Positions 1 to 7,549 are shown, numbered from the stretch's first letter. The stretch: DNA of 14,371 nucleotides from Myxococcota bacterium (GCA_963169055.1 CAUJFU010000001.1:1-14371), one strand, 5' to 3'. The notes: generated by a model not told the origin, from the letters alone. A program made the numbers and translations.

Positions 1-1454
1 CCGCCATGAACGGATGAAAAACTCCCCGAAGCCGTGTTCCCTGACCCCCCAAAGACCCCCGCTCCGGAGGAACTCGCCGTGTTCCCTGACCCCCCAAAGA
101 CCCCCGCGAACTCTCCGAGTATTTCGTTTGTGTGACCATGAACAAAACCGCTGTGGCTGGTGTAGTGGTGTTCTGCGCCGATAATAAGATTATGAGAACC
201 CGTCCTTAAAGGATTTCCAGACGGGCGAGTTTCGTTGTATCCAATGATAAGGTTACCAAGCCCGTTGGTTTGGGGGGGATCGTTGGAGGTCGGGCCGGGA
301 GGGGCTGTTTGGCCGAGTCCACTTTGAACGTGGACGTTTGCGGTATCAAAGGTCGCTTTTTTGTTTGCGTCATCGATTTTGAAGGAGACTTTGTTGGCGG
401 TTCCTTTGACCTCAAAAGTGGTCGAGGTGACGGCGACATCGGGAGATTTGAGTGCGATTTTGGACGTGGTATCGACGGAAAAAGTGGTTGAGGCGACGGT
501 GATGGCATCGCCCGCAAAGTCGAGGGTGGCGTTGCCCGATTTGAAAGAGGCGGAAGCACCGAGATCAAGTGTCACATTGCCGCCGGAGGTAGGTTTGAAA
601 GAAACGGTGTTTGCGGTGACGTTGAGGTTGTCGCCGCTGGCTTGGAGTTTGAGAAGGAGAGCTTTGAGGGCGGCAGCATCGGCGTCGGTGAACTTGGTGT
701 CGCCGTCTTTGCCAGCGGTGCCGGTGTCGCCTTTGGGGCCTTGTGCGCCGTCTTTGCCGTCTTTTCCTTGGAGGACGTAAACTTCAGCTTGAACGGTGGG
801 GGTGGTGCCAATGAGTCCGAGGAGAGTAAAAAAGCCCGCAGTGAGGGCAGCAGGAAGTGTAAGTTTCATGTCGGTATCCTTTATGTCGGTAGCAGTAAGA
901 GTAAAAGTCTGAGATTTATCGGAAGATTGAAGTTTCCAAGAGTCGATGCGACGGAGGTTCGCCCCGAAGACACGCCATGAAGTACGGAAGCGGAATTTGG
1001 CTTCTTTGGCGTTTTGTGGTGCGGAAGTGCCGGTGGGATAGGAGATAGGTTGCTCTCGATCATCATCGCCTTCAAGCAGGGTGATGAGGACGTGTTGAGT
1101 ATCGGGGGTTTCAGGGCGTTCGGGTTCGGTTTCGATGTAAGGCTCGGGTTCGGGATTCGTGGGTTCGTCGGGATTTGCGGCCTCTTCGAGAGAGGTCTCG
1201 TCGAGGGATTCGGTCTTTTCGGAGCCACCGTCTGTTTGTTCGGAGGCGCACTGTTTGGGATCGGGGTTGGTTTGGGGAACACAGACTTTTTCGCGGCAGA
1301 TCAGACCTCGATCAAGGCAGTCATCAACGCAGGGATGACAGAGAAAATCGGGCCAAGGGGGGAGAATACAAGAGACCGCCACGACGGCCCAAAAGAGAGC
1401 GAGCACCGCGAGCCAAGAAAAAGCCCGAGGCCCCTGAAAAACAGGATTCGGCAT
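1..1454 (-). CDS. Collagen-like / TIG-domain surface protein with GG-x-x-NTAS repeats (3' end cut by window edge)
   Basis: This minus-strand frame is open from an ATG at 1454 to the window edge, 484 codons with no stop, so the C-terminus is missing. The start has a strong ribosome site, AAGGAG, 8 bases upstream. Residues 12-28 are hydrophobic and end in A-V-S-C29, a weak lipobox; a plain signal anchor is the alternative. Cys residues 39, 42, 46, 53, 58 and 69 follow, then a Pro/Glu-rich linker (about 72-122). Residues 154-228 read as an IPT/TIG-like beta-sandwich leading straight into collagen-like G-x-y triplets (230-252, GKDGKDGAQGPKGDTG). About 260-390 is beta-rich and repetitive. From 403 come GLGNLIIGYNE, GSHNLIIG and two copies of GVFGGSGNTAS. 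Such ends occur in secreted or surface proteins of deltaproteobacterial lineages (known from family resemblance). Its surface role is inferred. The ATG at 869 inside it looks like a gene start but lies in the TIG-like domain. Confidence 0.8.
   Translation of the reverse strand, partial: MPNPVFQGPRAFSWLAVLALFWAVVAVSCILPPWPDFLCHPCVDDCLDRGLICREKVCVPQTNPDPKQCASEQTDGGSEKTESLDETSLEEAANPDEPTNPEPEPYIETEPERPETPDTQHVLITLLEGDDDREQPISYPTGTSAPQNAKEAKFRFRTSWRVFGANLRRIDSWKLQSSDKSQTFTLTATDIKDTDMKLTLPAALTAGFFTLLGLIGTTPTVQAEVYVLQGKDGKDGAQGPKGDTGTAGKDGDTKFTDADAAALKALLLKLQASGDNLNVTANTVSFKPTSGGNVTLDLGASASFKSGNATLDFAGDAITVASTTFSVDTTSKIALKSPDVAVTSTTFEVKGTANKVSFKIDDANKKATFDTANVHVQSGLGQTAPPGPTSNDPPQTNGLGNLIIGYNETRPSGNPLRTGSHNLIIGAEHHYTSHSGFVHGHTNEILGEFAGVFGGSGNTASSSGAGVFGGSGNTASGSFSSVHG
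31..106. repeat. Two 31-bp exact copies, 45-bp period, coding for GVFGGSGNTAS repeats
   Basis: Positions 31-61 and 76-106 are identical over 31 bases and are spaced by 45 bases, exactly 15 codons. On the minus strand each encodes A/G-V-F-G-G-S-G-N-T-A-S. The identity at DNA level, including third positions, suggests a recent duplication or ongoing length variation. The array may continue beyond the left edge. Confidence 0.85.
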
Positions 1455-1476
1455 CACAAAGACTCCTTCGTACGAC

Positions 1477-1549
1477 AAAAAGACCAAGCCGCTGCTCGCC
1501 TTGCGATGAGGCTTTGCAAGCATCCGCAAAGAGACGATGCAGGGGCTTG
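1477..1549 (-). terminator. Structured gap with terminator-like outer stem and T run
   Basis: In the 118-base gap before the surface-protein gene, the minus strand has CAAGCC (1549-1544) and GGCTTG (1490-1485) that can pair as an outer 6-bp stem. Two smaller stems, GCATC/GATGC and TTGC/GCAA, lie inside, giving a three-way layout. The outer stem is followed by GTC and five T (1481-1477), 9 bases before the AAGGAG ribosome site. It could be an intrinsic terminator for the kinase operon or an attenuator in the leader of the next gene. The pairing was found by eye and the long loop makes it uncertain. Confidence 0.3.
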
Positions 1550-1572
1550 AGAAGAGTATGCAGACAAACGTC

Positions 1573-2271
1573 TCACCAAAGGATCCTTTCTTTTGTAGCA
1601 TGAGGAGGATGATTTGAAGAACGAGAAGGCGGGGACTTGGTGAGTTCAACAATCAACCAGACGGTCGAGGCAACCAGCAAAGCCCCGCCCGTTGCGTAGG
1701 CAAGATTCGCCCCCAACGCCAAACCATCGGCATTTCGGAAGTGAAGGGCCGCCGTAGGGAGCTTGTTGTAGGCTTTTTCAGCAGCATCTCGTTCAGAAAG
1801 AGCAACGACTCCAAGGACGGCAGCCCCCACAAAAGCAGCAGCCCCGATGCTCAACAAGACGATGGAAGGGACGAGATCAGGGGAACGAGAAGGCGGCGGA
1901 GGTCGGCGACGAACAGGATGATGGAGAAGAAACTCTTTGCGCCAGAGCAAGAACTGTTGGCGCATGAGCGGACTCATCTCTCCACGCAACGGGACATCGG
2001 GATCGATCTTAAGAGATTGACGAAAAACGTCCTTGGCGCGGCCTTTTTGGACTTTGTTGTAATAAGCGAGGGCGAGAAGTTGGAGGTATTGCGCTCGAAG
2101 AGCAGCGGAAAGATCGGAACGTTCGAGTTCTTTCCGCAAGAGAGGAAAGGCTTTATCGGGTTCTTCGTCAACAAACCGAATCAGTTGCGAGAGAGGAGGG
2201 GCGGCCCATCCGAGCGAACGGCCCCCCAAGCCTCCAAGAAGCACAAAACAACAAAGGATCCAACGCATCAT
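1573..2271 (-). CDS. Exported TPR-like protein with two C-terminal membrane spans
   Basis: A 232-residue protein. The chosen start is the first of two adjacent ATGs (2271 and 2268), with GGAG 8 bases upstream; the frame stays open to a TTG at 2331 that would overlap the kinase stop, but the ATG begins a clear signal sequence (residues 1-23, cleavage near GWA-A). Residues 25-115 are helical and TPR-like: LALAYYNKVQKGRAKDVF, then SLKIDPD, the usual end of a TPR unit, then a conserved-looking MSPLMRQQF. A Pro/Arg-rich stretch (about 117-131) leads to two membrane spans (134-157 and 186-208) joined by an Ala-rich loop. Proteins of this plan often sit next to Ser/Thr kinases in myxobacteria (family resemblance). 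It follows the PEGA kinase by 46 bases, so the same operon is likely. Its function is unknown; assembly or signalling partner of the kinase is only an inference. Confidence 0.75.
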   Translation of the reverse strand: MMRWILCCFVLLGGLGGRSLGWAAPPLSQLIRFVDEEPDKAFPLLRKELERSDLSAALRAQYLQLLALAYYNKVQKGRAKDVFRQSLKIDPDVPLRGEMSPLMRQQFLLWRKEFLLHHPVRRRPPPPSRSPDLVPSIVLLSIGAAAFVGAAVLGVVALSERDAAEKAYNKLPTAALHFRNADGLALGANLAYATGGALLVASTVWLIVELTKSPPSRSSNHPPHATKERILW

Positions 2272-2317
2272 ACCAAGAACTCCATTGCATCCGAGCCGCA
2301 GCGGCAAAGATCGAGAT

Positions 2318-4654
2318 TTACCAACGAACAAAAGGGGGTTGTGCGATCTGGTTGGGAGATATCACGATAGCGAGTTTTCGGACCTGCGTGCTTTGGCCTT
2401 CACGGTACAGAGTGAGGTTGTGACGACCTGAAGGCAAAGAGATCGGCGCGTGGCTTTGTCCGATCTCACCGAAGGGAGCGAGCAAAACAGATGACCAAGG
2501 CTTGCTGCGGATGAAGACTTGCCCCATCTCAACATACTTTTCAACGCGATGCGTTCCGCCCGAAGAAAGATCCACAGAAAAAGTCCAGAGGAAGAGTTTT
2601 TGCCGATGGATACAGCGAAAGCGATAGCGCTTTGGCTCCAAGAAAAGCGTGAACTGCGTGTGTTTGCCGTAGTCTTCGTATTGATTTCGCAAGACGCAAG
2701 GAAAGGGCGATATCTGAACGATCAGCGTGGCTTTCGGTGCGATGGGTGCGATGGGTGCGATAGGTGCGATAGGACGACGAAGAGAGGGGGCGGATGCATG
2801 AGACGTTAGATCCCGCGAAGTCTTGGGATGGATCACAAGAGGCGAGCGTTTGGCGATAGCGATAGATGGGGCGGTTTTGGCGTTCTGCGAGAGGGCCTTT
2901 GCAAGAGGTCGCGCCTTTGGGGAACGGATCCGCCGAGAATAAGGGCGTTGCGGGATGCGCACAGCAGGAGAAGGCGGATCTTCAAGTGTTATGGAAGAGG
3001 CATCCACAAGATCGCTTTGTTGTCGTGGAGGCTCAGAAGAAGCGTTCTCTGGATTTGGAGGATCAAGAACAAGGGAAGGCCGATCGGTAGGACGATTCGC
3101 CAAGATCACCCGCTCTTTGGGGCGAAGAGGTGAGGGCAGCACAGCATCGCGAGCTTTTTGAGGGCGAGATGGCGGAGAAGACCGTTCAACAAGCGAAACA
3201 TTCGATAACTCGGAAGGATTACGCCAAAAAGCCCCCCCAAAAAAAGCCGTCCCAAGCAAGGCAACAACGACAAGCACAAATATTGTTCTATGCGGATACA
3301 ACGAGCTTTTTGCTTTAGATAACCCAAGTTCAGAAGTATTCGTTGATGAAGCCGAAGCATCGGAATATCGGCCCGACATATCAGGTGCAAGAGCCGAAGC
3401 ATCGGAATATCGGCCCGACATATCAGGTGCAAGAGCCGAAGCATCGGATACAAGAGCCGAAGCATCGGATATAAGAGCCGAAGCATCGGATATAAGAGCC
3501 GAAGCATCGGAGGATCGAGGGGAATTTGCGGAAAGAGAAAGCGAGGGAGAAGACCAGACAGCATCTTGGATGGTGTCTTTTTTGTGGCGAGAGGCGAGTT
3601 CTTCGGGAGTTTGAGCGAGGGTATCGGAATAAGCAGCCAAACCGTACCAAGAGACTTTGGAAAGGGATCTGGATTCACCACGCAACAGCGAAGAAAGCCA
3701 CGATTGGATCTCGTTCGGCCCATAGAGGGGATGTTCGTGTCTTCGACAAAGCGCTTCGAGTTCTTGGCGGACGTGGAAAGCCTGTTGGGGTCGGCGTGTT
3801 GGGTCGGGTGAAAGCAATAGGTCGAGATAGGAACTGACCGCATGGGGAAGATGATCGACGATCTGTTTCGCCGAAGGGATGGGAGATTCAGCGAGTTTTG
3901 CGAGGCGGATGAGGTGTTCGTGGTAGAGTGTCGGTCGGAAGGGAGCTTGGCCAGTGAGAAGCTCGTAGAGGACGGCAGAAGCAGCGAAGATGTCGGACTG
4001 TGGGGATGTTTGTGCATAAAGAGCTTGTTCGGGGGCCATGTAGGCAAAGCTGCCTTTGGGCTTGGCTTCGAGCGTTTGGAGGGCTTGATCGCGCTGTTCC
4101 CACTTGGCGATGCCAAGATCGATGATCTTGACAAGGCCGTGAGTCGAGAGCATCAGGTTTTGGGGTTTAAGATCCCGATGAACCAGATGCAGCGGTTGCT
4201 CGTGGAGGGTTGCGGTGTGGGCGTGATGGAGGCCCTCGAAAAGCTGCGCTGCGATAGAAAGCGCTATAGGCCAAGGGATCGGTGTTTTGCGAGTTTCTCG
4301 ATGTTCGTGCAGCAGATCAAAAAAGTCCAATCCTTCGACGATCTCCATCTCAAGGCCAAGCAAAGCGTGCTGTTTGTCTTCAAATGCGTTGTTGACACGC
4401 ACAAAGTGTTGAGAGTGACGCAAACACTCGCTGAGTCGGGCTTCTTCACGAAAGGCAAGCAAACGCAGCTTGAGGACGTCGACGTTGGGGGTGGCGTCAA
4501 GGCGCATGATCTTGAGCGCGACCTGCATCTCAAGGCCGAAGGCTTCGGTGATCTTGATCGCACGCCAGACTTGCGCTTGTCCGCCGCTTCCAAGTAGCCG
4601 CACGAGCCGAAAAGCGCCTTGTTTGATGGTGGTTTCAGGTCGAAGCGGTTGCAA
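2318..4654 (-). CDS. Transmembrane Ser/Thr protein kinase with PEGA domain
   Basis: A 778-residue kinase. The start is a TTG at 4654, supported by GAGAGAGGG 7 bases upstream and by the kinase domain beginning at residue 15; the next Met (43) lies inside the domain. Seen motifs are the glycine loop GSGGQAQV (22-29), VALK with catalytic Lys48, HRDLKPQN (159-166), DLG (179-181, in place of DFG) and APE (207-209), so it should be active. A Ser/Ala/Asp linker (about 375-445) contains six SDASA repeats. One membrane span lies at 457-478, then a Pro/Arg-rich periplasmic linker with I-A-P repeats, and a C-terminal PEGA-like domain (about 711-770: GQVFIRSKPW, LPSGRHNL). The layout predicts an inner-membrane receptor kinase with cytoplasmic kinase and periplasmic sensor or wall-contact part. 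It starts 29 bases after the upstream kinase stop. Its substrates are unknown. Confidence 0.93.
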   Translation of the reverse strand: MQPLRPETTIKQGAFRLVRLLGSGGQAQVWRAIKITEAFGLEMQVALKIMRLDATPNVDVLKLRLLAFREEARLSECLRHSQHFVRVNNAFEDKQHALLGLEMEIVEGLDFFDLLHEHRETRKTPIPWPIALSIAAQLFEGLHHAHTATLHEQPLHLVHRDLKPQNLMLSTHGLVKIIDLGIAKWEQRDQALQTLEAKPKGSFAYMAPEQALYAQTSPQSDIFAASAVLYELLTGQAPFRPTLYHEHLIRLAKLAESPIPSAKQIVDHLPHAVSSYLDLLLSPDPTRRPQQAFHVRQELEALCRRHEHPLYGPNEIQSWLSSLLRGESRSLSKVSWYGLAAYSDTLAQTPEELASRHKKDTIQDAVWSSPSLSLSANSPRSSDASALISDASALISDASALVSDASALAPDMSGRYSDASALAPDMSGRYSDASASSTNTSELGLSKAKSSLYPHRTIFVLVVVALLGTAFFGGAFWRNPSELSNVSLVERSSPPSRPQKARDAVLPSPLRPKERVILANRPTDRPSLVLDPPNPENASSEPPRQQSDLVDASSITLEDPPSPAVRIPQRPYSRRIRSPKARPLAKALSQNAKTAPSIAIAKRSPLVIHPKTSRDLTSHASAPSLRRPIAPIAPIAPIAPKATLIVQISPFPCVLRNQYEDYGKHTQFTLFLEPKRYRFRCIHRQKLFLWTFSVDLSSGGTHRVEKYVEMGQVFIRSKPWSSVLLAPFGEIGQSHAPISLPSGRHNLTLYREGQSTQVRKLAIVISPNQIAQPPFVRW
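2736..2771. repeat. Four 9-bp units coding I-A-P repeats
   Basis: GGTGCGATG/A occurs four times head to tail (2736, 2745, 2754, 2763). On the minus strand it encodes I-A-P units just before the C-terminal domain of the PEGA kinase, an extended Pro-rich spacer of possibly variable length. Confidence 0.8.
3351..3511. repeat. Six copies of GCCGAAGCATCGGA at 42- and 21-bp periods
   Basis: The 14-base unit starts at 3351, 3393, 3435, 3456, 3477 and 3498. The first three are spaced by 42 bases and the last three intervals are 21, so all keep frame. On the coding strand they give SDASA followed by LI, LV or LAPDMSGRY, placed between the kinase domain and the membrane span of the PEGA kinase. The near identity at DNA level points to slippage or unequal recombination. 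Confidence 0.9.
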
Positions 4655-4683
4655 AGACTATCCCTCTCTCGAAAAGCCCGAGA

Positions 4684-6441
4684 TTAGCGCAAAAACGAGA
4701 AGATCACAAAAAACACGACGGTAAAAAAGACGCCCACCGCAAGGCCGATCAAGATGCCCGCCTTCATGCTCGCGTCGGTCGGTGGGGGTGGAGTACTCGG
4801 AAGGTGCGAAACCACAGAGGCGACAGGCGCGTGATGAGGCATCGGGGCCGTCTCGGCCAACGAAGTGGGTGAAGTCGTCGCGTAGTGGGATGCCACAAAC
4901 ACCGATTGCACGTCAAAGGGCTCTTCGCGTGTTTTGCTGTAAACATCCGACGCATGAGAAGAAACAGCAGGTTGAGGGATGTATCCGTGAATCGACGGGG
5001 AAGAGTCCGCCGACGCCAAAAACGCAGGGCTTGATGGCAGAAGTTTTTCTGTGGGCGTTGATTTGGTCGATGGATAGAGGATCTCCAAGGCTTCTGCGGG
5101 GATCTGTTGTGTGGCGGGCATCGGATCGGTAGTCACATCGTGCTCATGGTTCGGTGAGGCGGATGTGTAGGATGGTGCGGGATAGGCCGATGGGTAGGGA
5201 GTTCCAGAAAGGTGCGATGACGCCGAAGCGTCAGGATATCGTGCGGGATGCGGCGAATTCGGCAGGTAGGGATGTTCCGAGGATGCCGATGAATAGGGAT
5301 GCTGATGCGGCGTTGAGGATGCCGATGAATAGGGATGATGAGACGGCGTTGAGGATGCCGATGGATAGGGATGTTGAGACGGAGCCGGCAAAACAGACGA
5401 ATAGGGATCGGAAGAAGCAGAAGAAGCAGCACTGGGAGGAGGGGGCAGCGCGGCAAGACGAGGGAAAAGATCGGGAGGAGGGCCGACGGGTGGTTGTGGT
5501 GCAGAAAGATCGATTCCGTGGATGGCACGAAGGATATCGAGGAGGCTTTTTGGATCGATCGGAGTGGTACGAACCCGCGAGACCTGCTGGAGATCGATGG
5601 TTTGATCGAAGAGATCTTCAAGGGCTTGACGAAAAGCATCGCAAGAGGGAAAGCGATCCACCGGATCTTTCGCAAGCGCCCGCATCACGATGTCGCTCAA
5701 GCCATCGGGAAGATCGGTGCGAAAGTTGCGGATATCATCGGGTTCGGCTTCGGTGTGAGCGATCAAAACATCGGTATATCCGCCTCGAAACGGTGGATGT
5801 CCAACAAGCAATTCGTACAAGCTGATCCCAAGCGAATAGATATCCATGCTCGGAGTAGGAGGTAACCCACGGATCTGTTCGGGCGAGATGTAGGTGATCG
5901 TGCCAAGGAGAGAGCCTTCTTTGGTTTTAATGAAGCTGCTTTCGAGCATCTTGGCGATGCCAAAGTCTAGAATCTTCGGAGTGATCCGCTCTTCTGTGAT
6001 GTGGAGCATGATGTTGGCGGGCTTGATATCGCGGTGAACGATGTGATGCCGGTGAACAAAAGCCATCGCCTCTAAGATCGGCAAAAAGAAGTTCTGGATC
6101 TGTTCGATAGAAAGGCCAAACAGCTTTTGTTGGCGCATGAAAGTTCGTAGATCCACGCCGTCGATCCATTCCATCACAAGGGCAAAGATGCCGTCTTCAT
6201 CGATCAGCCCCAAGACTTGGCCGATGTTGGGATGAGAAAGGCGGCATTGGATCTGTGCTTCTTGTTGAAGGCGTGCGCGCACTTCTTCCGAGGCATTGTG
6301 ATGATCGGACAAGACCTTAATCGCCACCCATCGCTCGGGAACAAATTCGGCGACAGCTTTATAGACACGCGCCATCCCCCCGCGCCCAACTTCCTTAACA
6401 AAGCGGTAGCGACCAACCCGACTCCCTACAAGTTCCGCCAT
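4684..6441 (-). CDS. Ser/Thr protein kinase with C-terminal membrane anchor
   Basis: A 585-residue kinase beginning at an ATG at 6441 after a GGGGTGG stretch; the kinase domain starts at residue 12 (RYRFVKEVGRGGMARVY), which fixes the start. Motifs are the glycine loop (19-26), VAIK with Lys42, Glu61 in helix C, HRDIKPAN (136-143), DFG (159-161), a long activation loop with several Ser/Thr, and SPE (186-188). All catalytic residues are present. Residues about 325-555 form a Ser/Pro/Tyr-rich linker with 12-residue repeats (HPYSSASSTP). The last 27 residues are one membrane span (about 559-583) with almost nothing beyond it, so there is no periplasmic sensor of its own. It is the first gene of the minus-strand operon, and the PEGA kinase follows after 29 bases. 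The pair may act together, the second providing the sensor; that is an inference. Confidence 0.93.
   Translation of the reverse strand: MAELVGSRVGRYRFVKEVGRGGMARVYKAVAEFVPERWVAIKVLSDHHNASEEVRARLQQEAQIQCRLSHPNIGQVLGLIDEDGIFALVMEWIDGVDLRTFMRQQKLFGLSIEQIQNFFLPILEAMAFVHRHHIVHRDIKPANIMLHITEERITPKILDFGIAKMLESSFIKTKEGSLLGTITYISPEQIRGLPPTPSMDIYSLGISLYELLVGHPPFRGGYTDVLIAHTEAEPDDIRNFRTDLPDGLSDIVMRALAKDPVDRFPSCDAFRQALEDLFDQTIDLQQVSRVRTTPIDPKSLLDILRAIHGIDLSAPQPPVGPPPDLFPRLAALPPPPSAASSASSDPYSSVLPAPSQHPYPSASSTPSHHPYSSASSTPHQHPYSSASSEHPYLPNSPHPARYPDASASSHLSGTPYPSAYPAPSYTSASPNHEHDVTTDPMPATQQIPAEALEILYPSTKSTPTEKLLPSSPAFLASADSSPSIHGYIPQPAVSSHASDVYSKTREEPFDVQSVFVASHYATTSPTSLAETAPMPHHAPVASVVSHLPSTPPPPTDASMKAGILIGLAVGVFFTVVFFVIFSFLR
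5279..5386. repeat. Three 36-bp repeats in the kinase linker
   Basis: The unit beginning GAGGATGCCGATG occurs at 5279, 5315 and 5351, an exact 36-base (12-codon) period. On the minus strand it encodes variants of HPYSSASSTPHQ. It lies in the flexible linker between the kinase domain and membrane span of the 4684-6441 gene. Confidence 0.85.
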
Positions 6442-6826
6442 CTTCCACCCCTATCGCGCAACACTCCGCAAGGCCACCCAACCCATGCCATCCGTCCAAA
6501 AACCTTTTTGACGCAACACGCAACTCACCTCCAACAACACCTATCGACCCACAAGAAAAAAAACACACTACCCAAGCCACGCTTTCTTGCCAAGCCCCAC
6601 AACACCAAAACAAAAAGCACCACCACCAAAACAAAAAGCACCGCCACCAAAACAAAAAGCCACACCACCAACGAACCAACGAACAGGCAGATAGATCAAA
6701 AGGAAGGAGTTGCGCGTTTCTTGATCTTTGCCCACAATGGGTTCAGCTTTGGTGTGTGGTGTTGAATGGAAGGAAAGGGTCAAAAGCCCCGTCCGACCGA
6801 TAAAAAAAAGGATGGAACAGAAAACG
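6442..6826. promoter_or_regulatory. Gene-free divergent region between kinase operon and tol genes
   Basis: These 385 bases lie between two divergent gene blocks and must hold promoters for both unless transcription enters from elsewhere. No convincing -35/-10 pair was found by eye on either strand. The plus strand has several A-rich and C/A-rich stretches and three 21-base direct repeats (6603-6665). The AAGGAAAGGG at about 6770-6779 resembles a ribosome site but has no start codon at the right distance. A plus-strand frame through here is low complexity (Thr/Lys repeats) and is not called as a gene. Confidence 0.45.
6603..6665. repeat. Three 21-bp direct repeats in divergent intergenic region
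   Basis: CACCAAAACAAAAAGC begins at 6603, 6624 and 6645. The 21-base period is two helical turns, so the copies lie on one face of the DNA, as expected for an array of binding sites for a regulator. A simple slippage repeat is the alternative. Confidence 0.8.
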
Positions 6827-7549
6827 ATGTTCGATCACAGACGATTCGATAGATTGTTTTTGTTGGGGGTAGGAAGCTCGGTGTTTTTGCACCTTGCGGC
6901 GGTGTTTTATATGTACGCTTCGGCCAACGCCAGCCAAGGGCCGCGCCTGAAAGTCGAAGCGATCCAAACAGCCGTACTCTTGCGCAAAGGCCAGCCCCGA
7001 CCGCGCCATCTGCTCCCCCGCATCTACAAGCCTCGCCCGCAGCCCGAACAACGCCGCCGCGTGATCGTACGGCGCAACCCAACGCCCAACCCACCGCCTC
7101 CCCAACCACGCCGTCGTCGCGTCAACGATGACGACTTAATGAAGCGCGCACTCAAACGGCTCGAACAACGCTCGAACGAAGAGACCGATGTTCGGGGGGA
7201 CGACGACAAACCGCCCGGAGTCGAAAGCGGCTCAGACCTCGGAACCACCGACGATCCACGCCTTGCGCGTGCAGGTAGTATGTACGGACTGGAGATCCGC
7301 CGCGCCATCGATCGCCAAAAACTCCCCGATCTTTTCAGTGCCCAGCTTGCGTCTTACAAGAGCCGTATCCAGATCGCGATCCAGATCAGCCGCGAAGGTC
7401 GTCTTGTAAAAGCGGACGTCACGCAAACCAGCGGAAACAACCGATTTGACAGCGCCTTGCTTGCTTGTATTCGGCGCGCCGCCCCCTTCCCCCGACCGCC
7501 CGACAACGTCTGGAAGCTCGTGAAAAACGGCATCGAGATTAGCTGGTGA
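6827..7549 (+). CDS. TolA/TonB-like energy-transducing protein
   Basis: A 240-residue protein if started at the ATG at 6827. In-frame starts at 6812 (ATG), 6737 and 6728 also exist; 6827 is preferred because AGGATGGA lies 10-17 bases upstream and because it puts the membrane span at residues 10-31, as in TolA and TonB. The span contains Ser18-x3-His22, the pattern that in TolA and TonB couples to TolQ-TolR or ExbB-ExbD (established for those families). A Pro/Arg-rich rigid linker (about 52-100) and an acidic stretch follow. Residues about 155-240 match a TonB/TolA C-terminal domain (IQIAIQISREGRLVKADV, then DSALLACIRRAAPFPRPP). The neighbouring tolB and pal genes argue for the TolA role: linking inner membrane to TolB-Pal. 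It lacks the long helical middle of E. coli TolA. tolQ and tolR are not nearby. Confidence 0.82.
   Translation: MFDHRRFDRLFLLGVGSSVFLHLAAVFYMYASANASQGPRLKVEAIQTAVLLRKGQPRPRHLLPRIYKPRPQPEQRRRVIVRRNPTPNPPPPQPRRRRVNDDDLMKRALKRLEQRSNEETDVRGDDDKPPGVESGSDLGTTDDPRLARAGSMYGLEIRRAIDRQKLPDLFSAQLASYKSRIQIAIQISREGRLVKADVTQTSGNNRFDSALLACIRRAAPFPRPPDNVWKLVKNGIEISW

Noticed and set aside
1-869. Separate gene starting at ATG 869 with signal peptide and ribosome site
   Set aside because: The frame is open upstream to 1454 and the segment completes a TIG-like domain, so a single protein is the better explanation.
881-1282. Minus-strand frame ending in a stop at 881, just before the 869 ATG
   Set aside because: Its translation is Pro/Asn/Ser-rich and unlike a protein; the other frame gives an acidic linker and a beta domain that continue smoothly.
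3842-4597. 251-codon plus-strand frame opposite the PEGA kinase
   Set aside because: It is antisense to the catalytic core of a clear kinase and shows no domain.
6217-6765. Plus-strand frame through the divergent region
   Set aside because: Repeats of Thr-Lys-Thr-Lys-Ser from a 21-bp DNA repeat; no start site and antisense to the kinase at its beginning.
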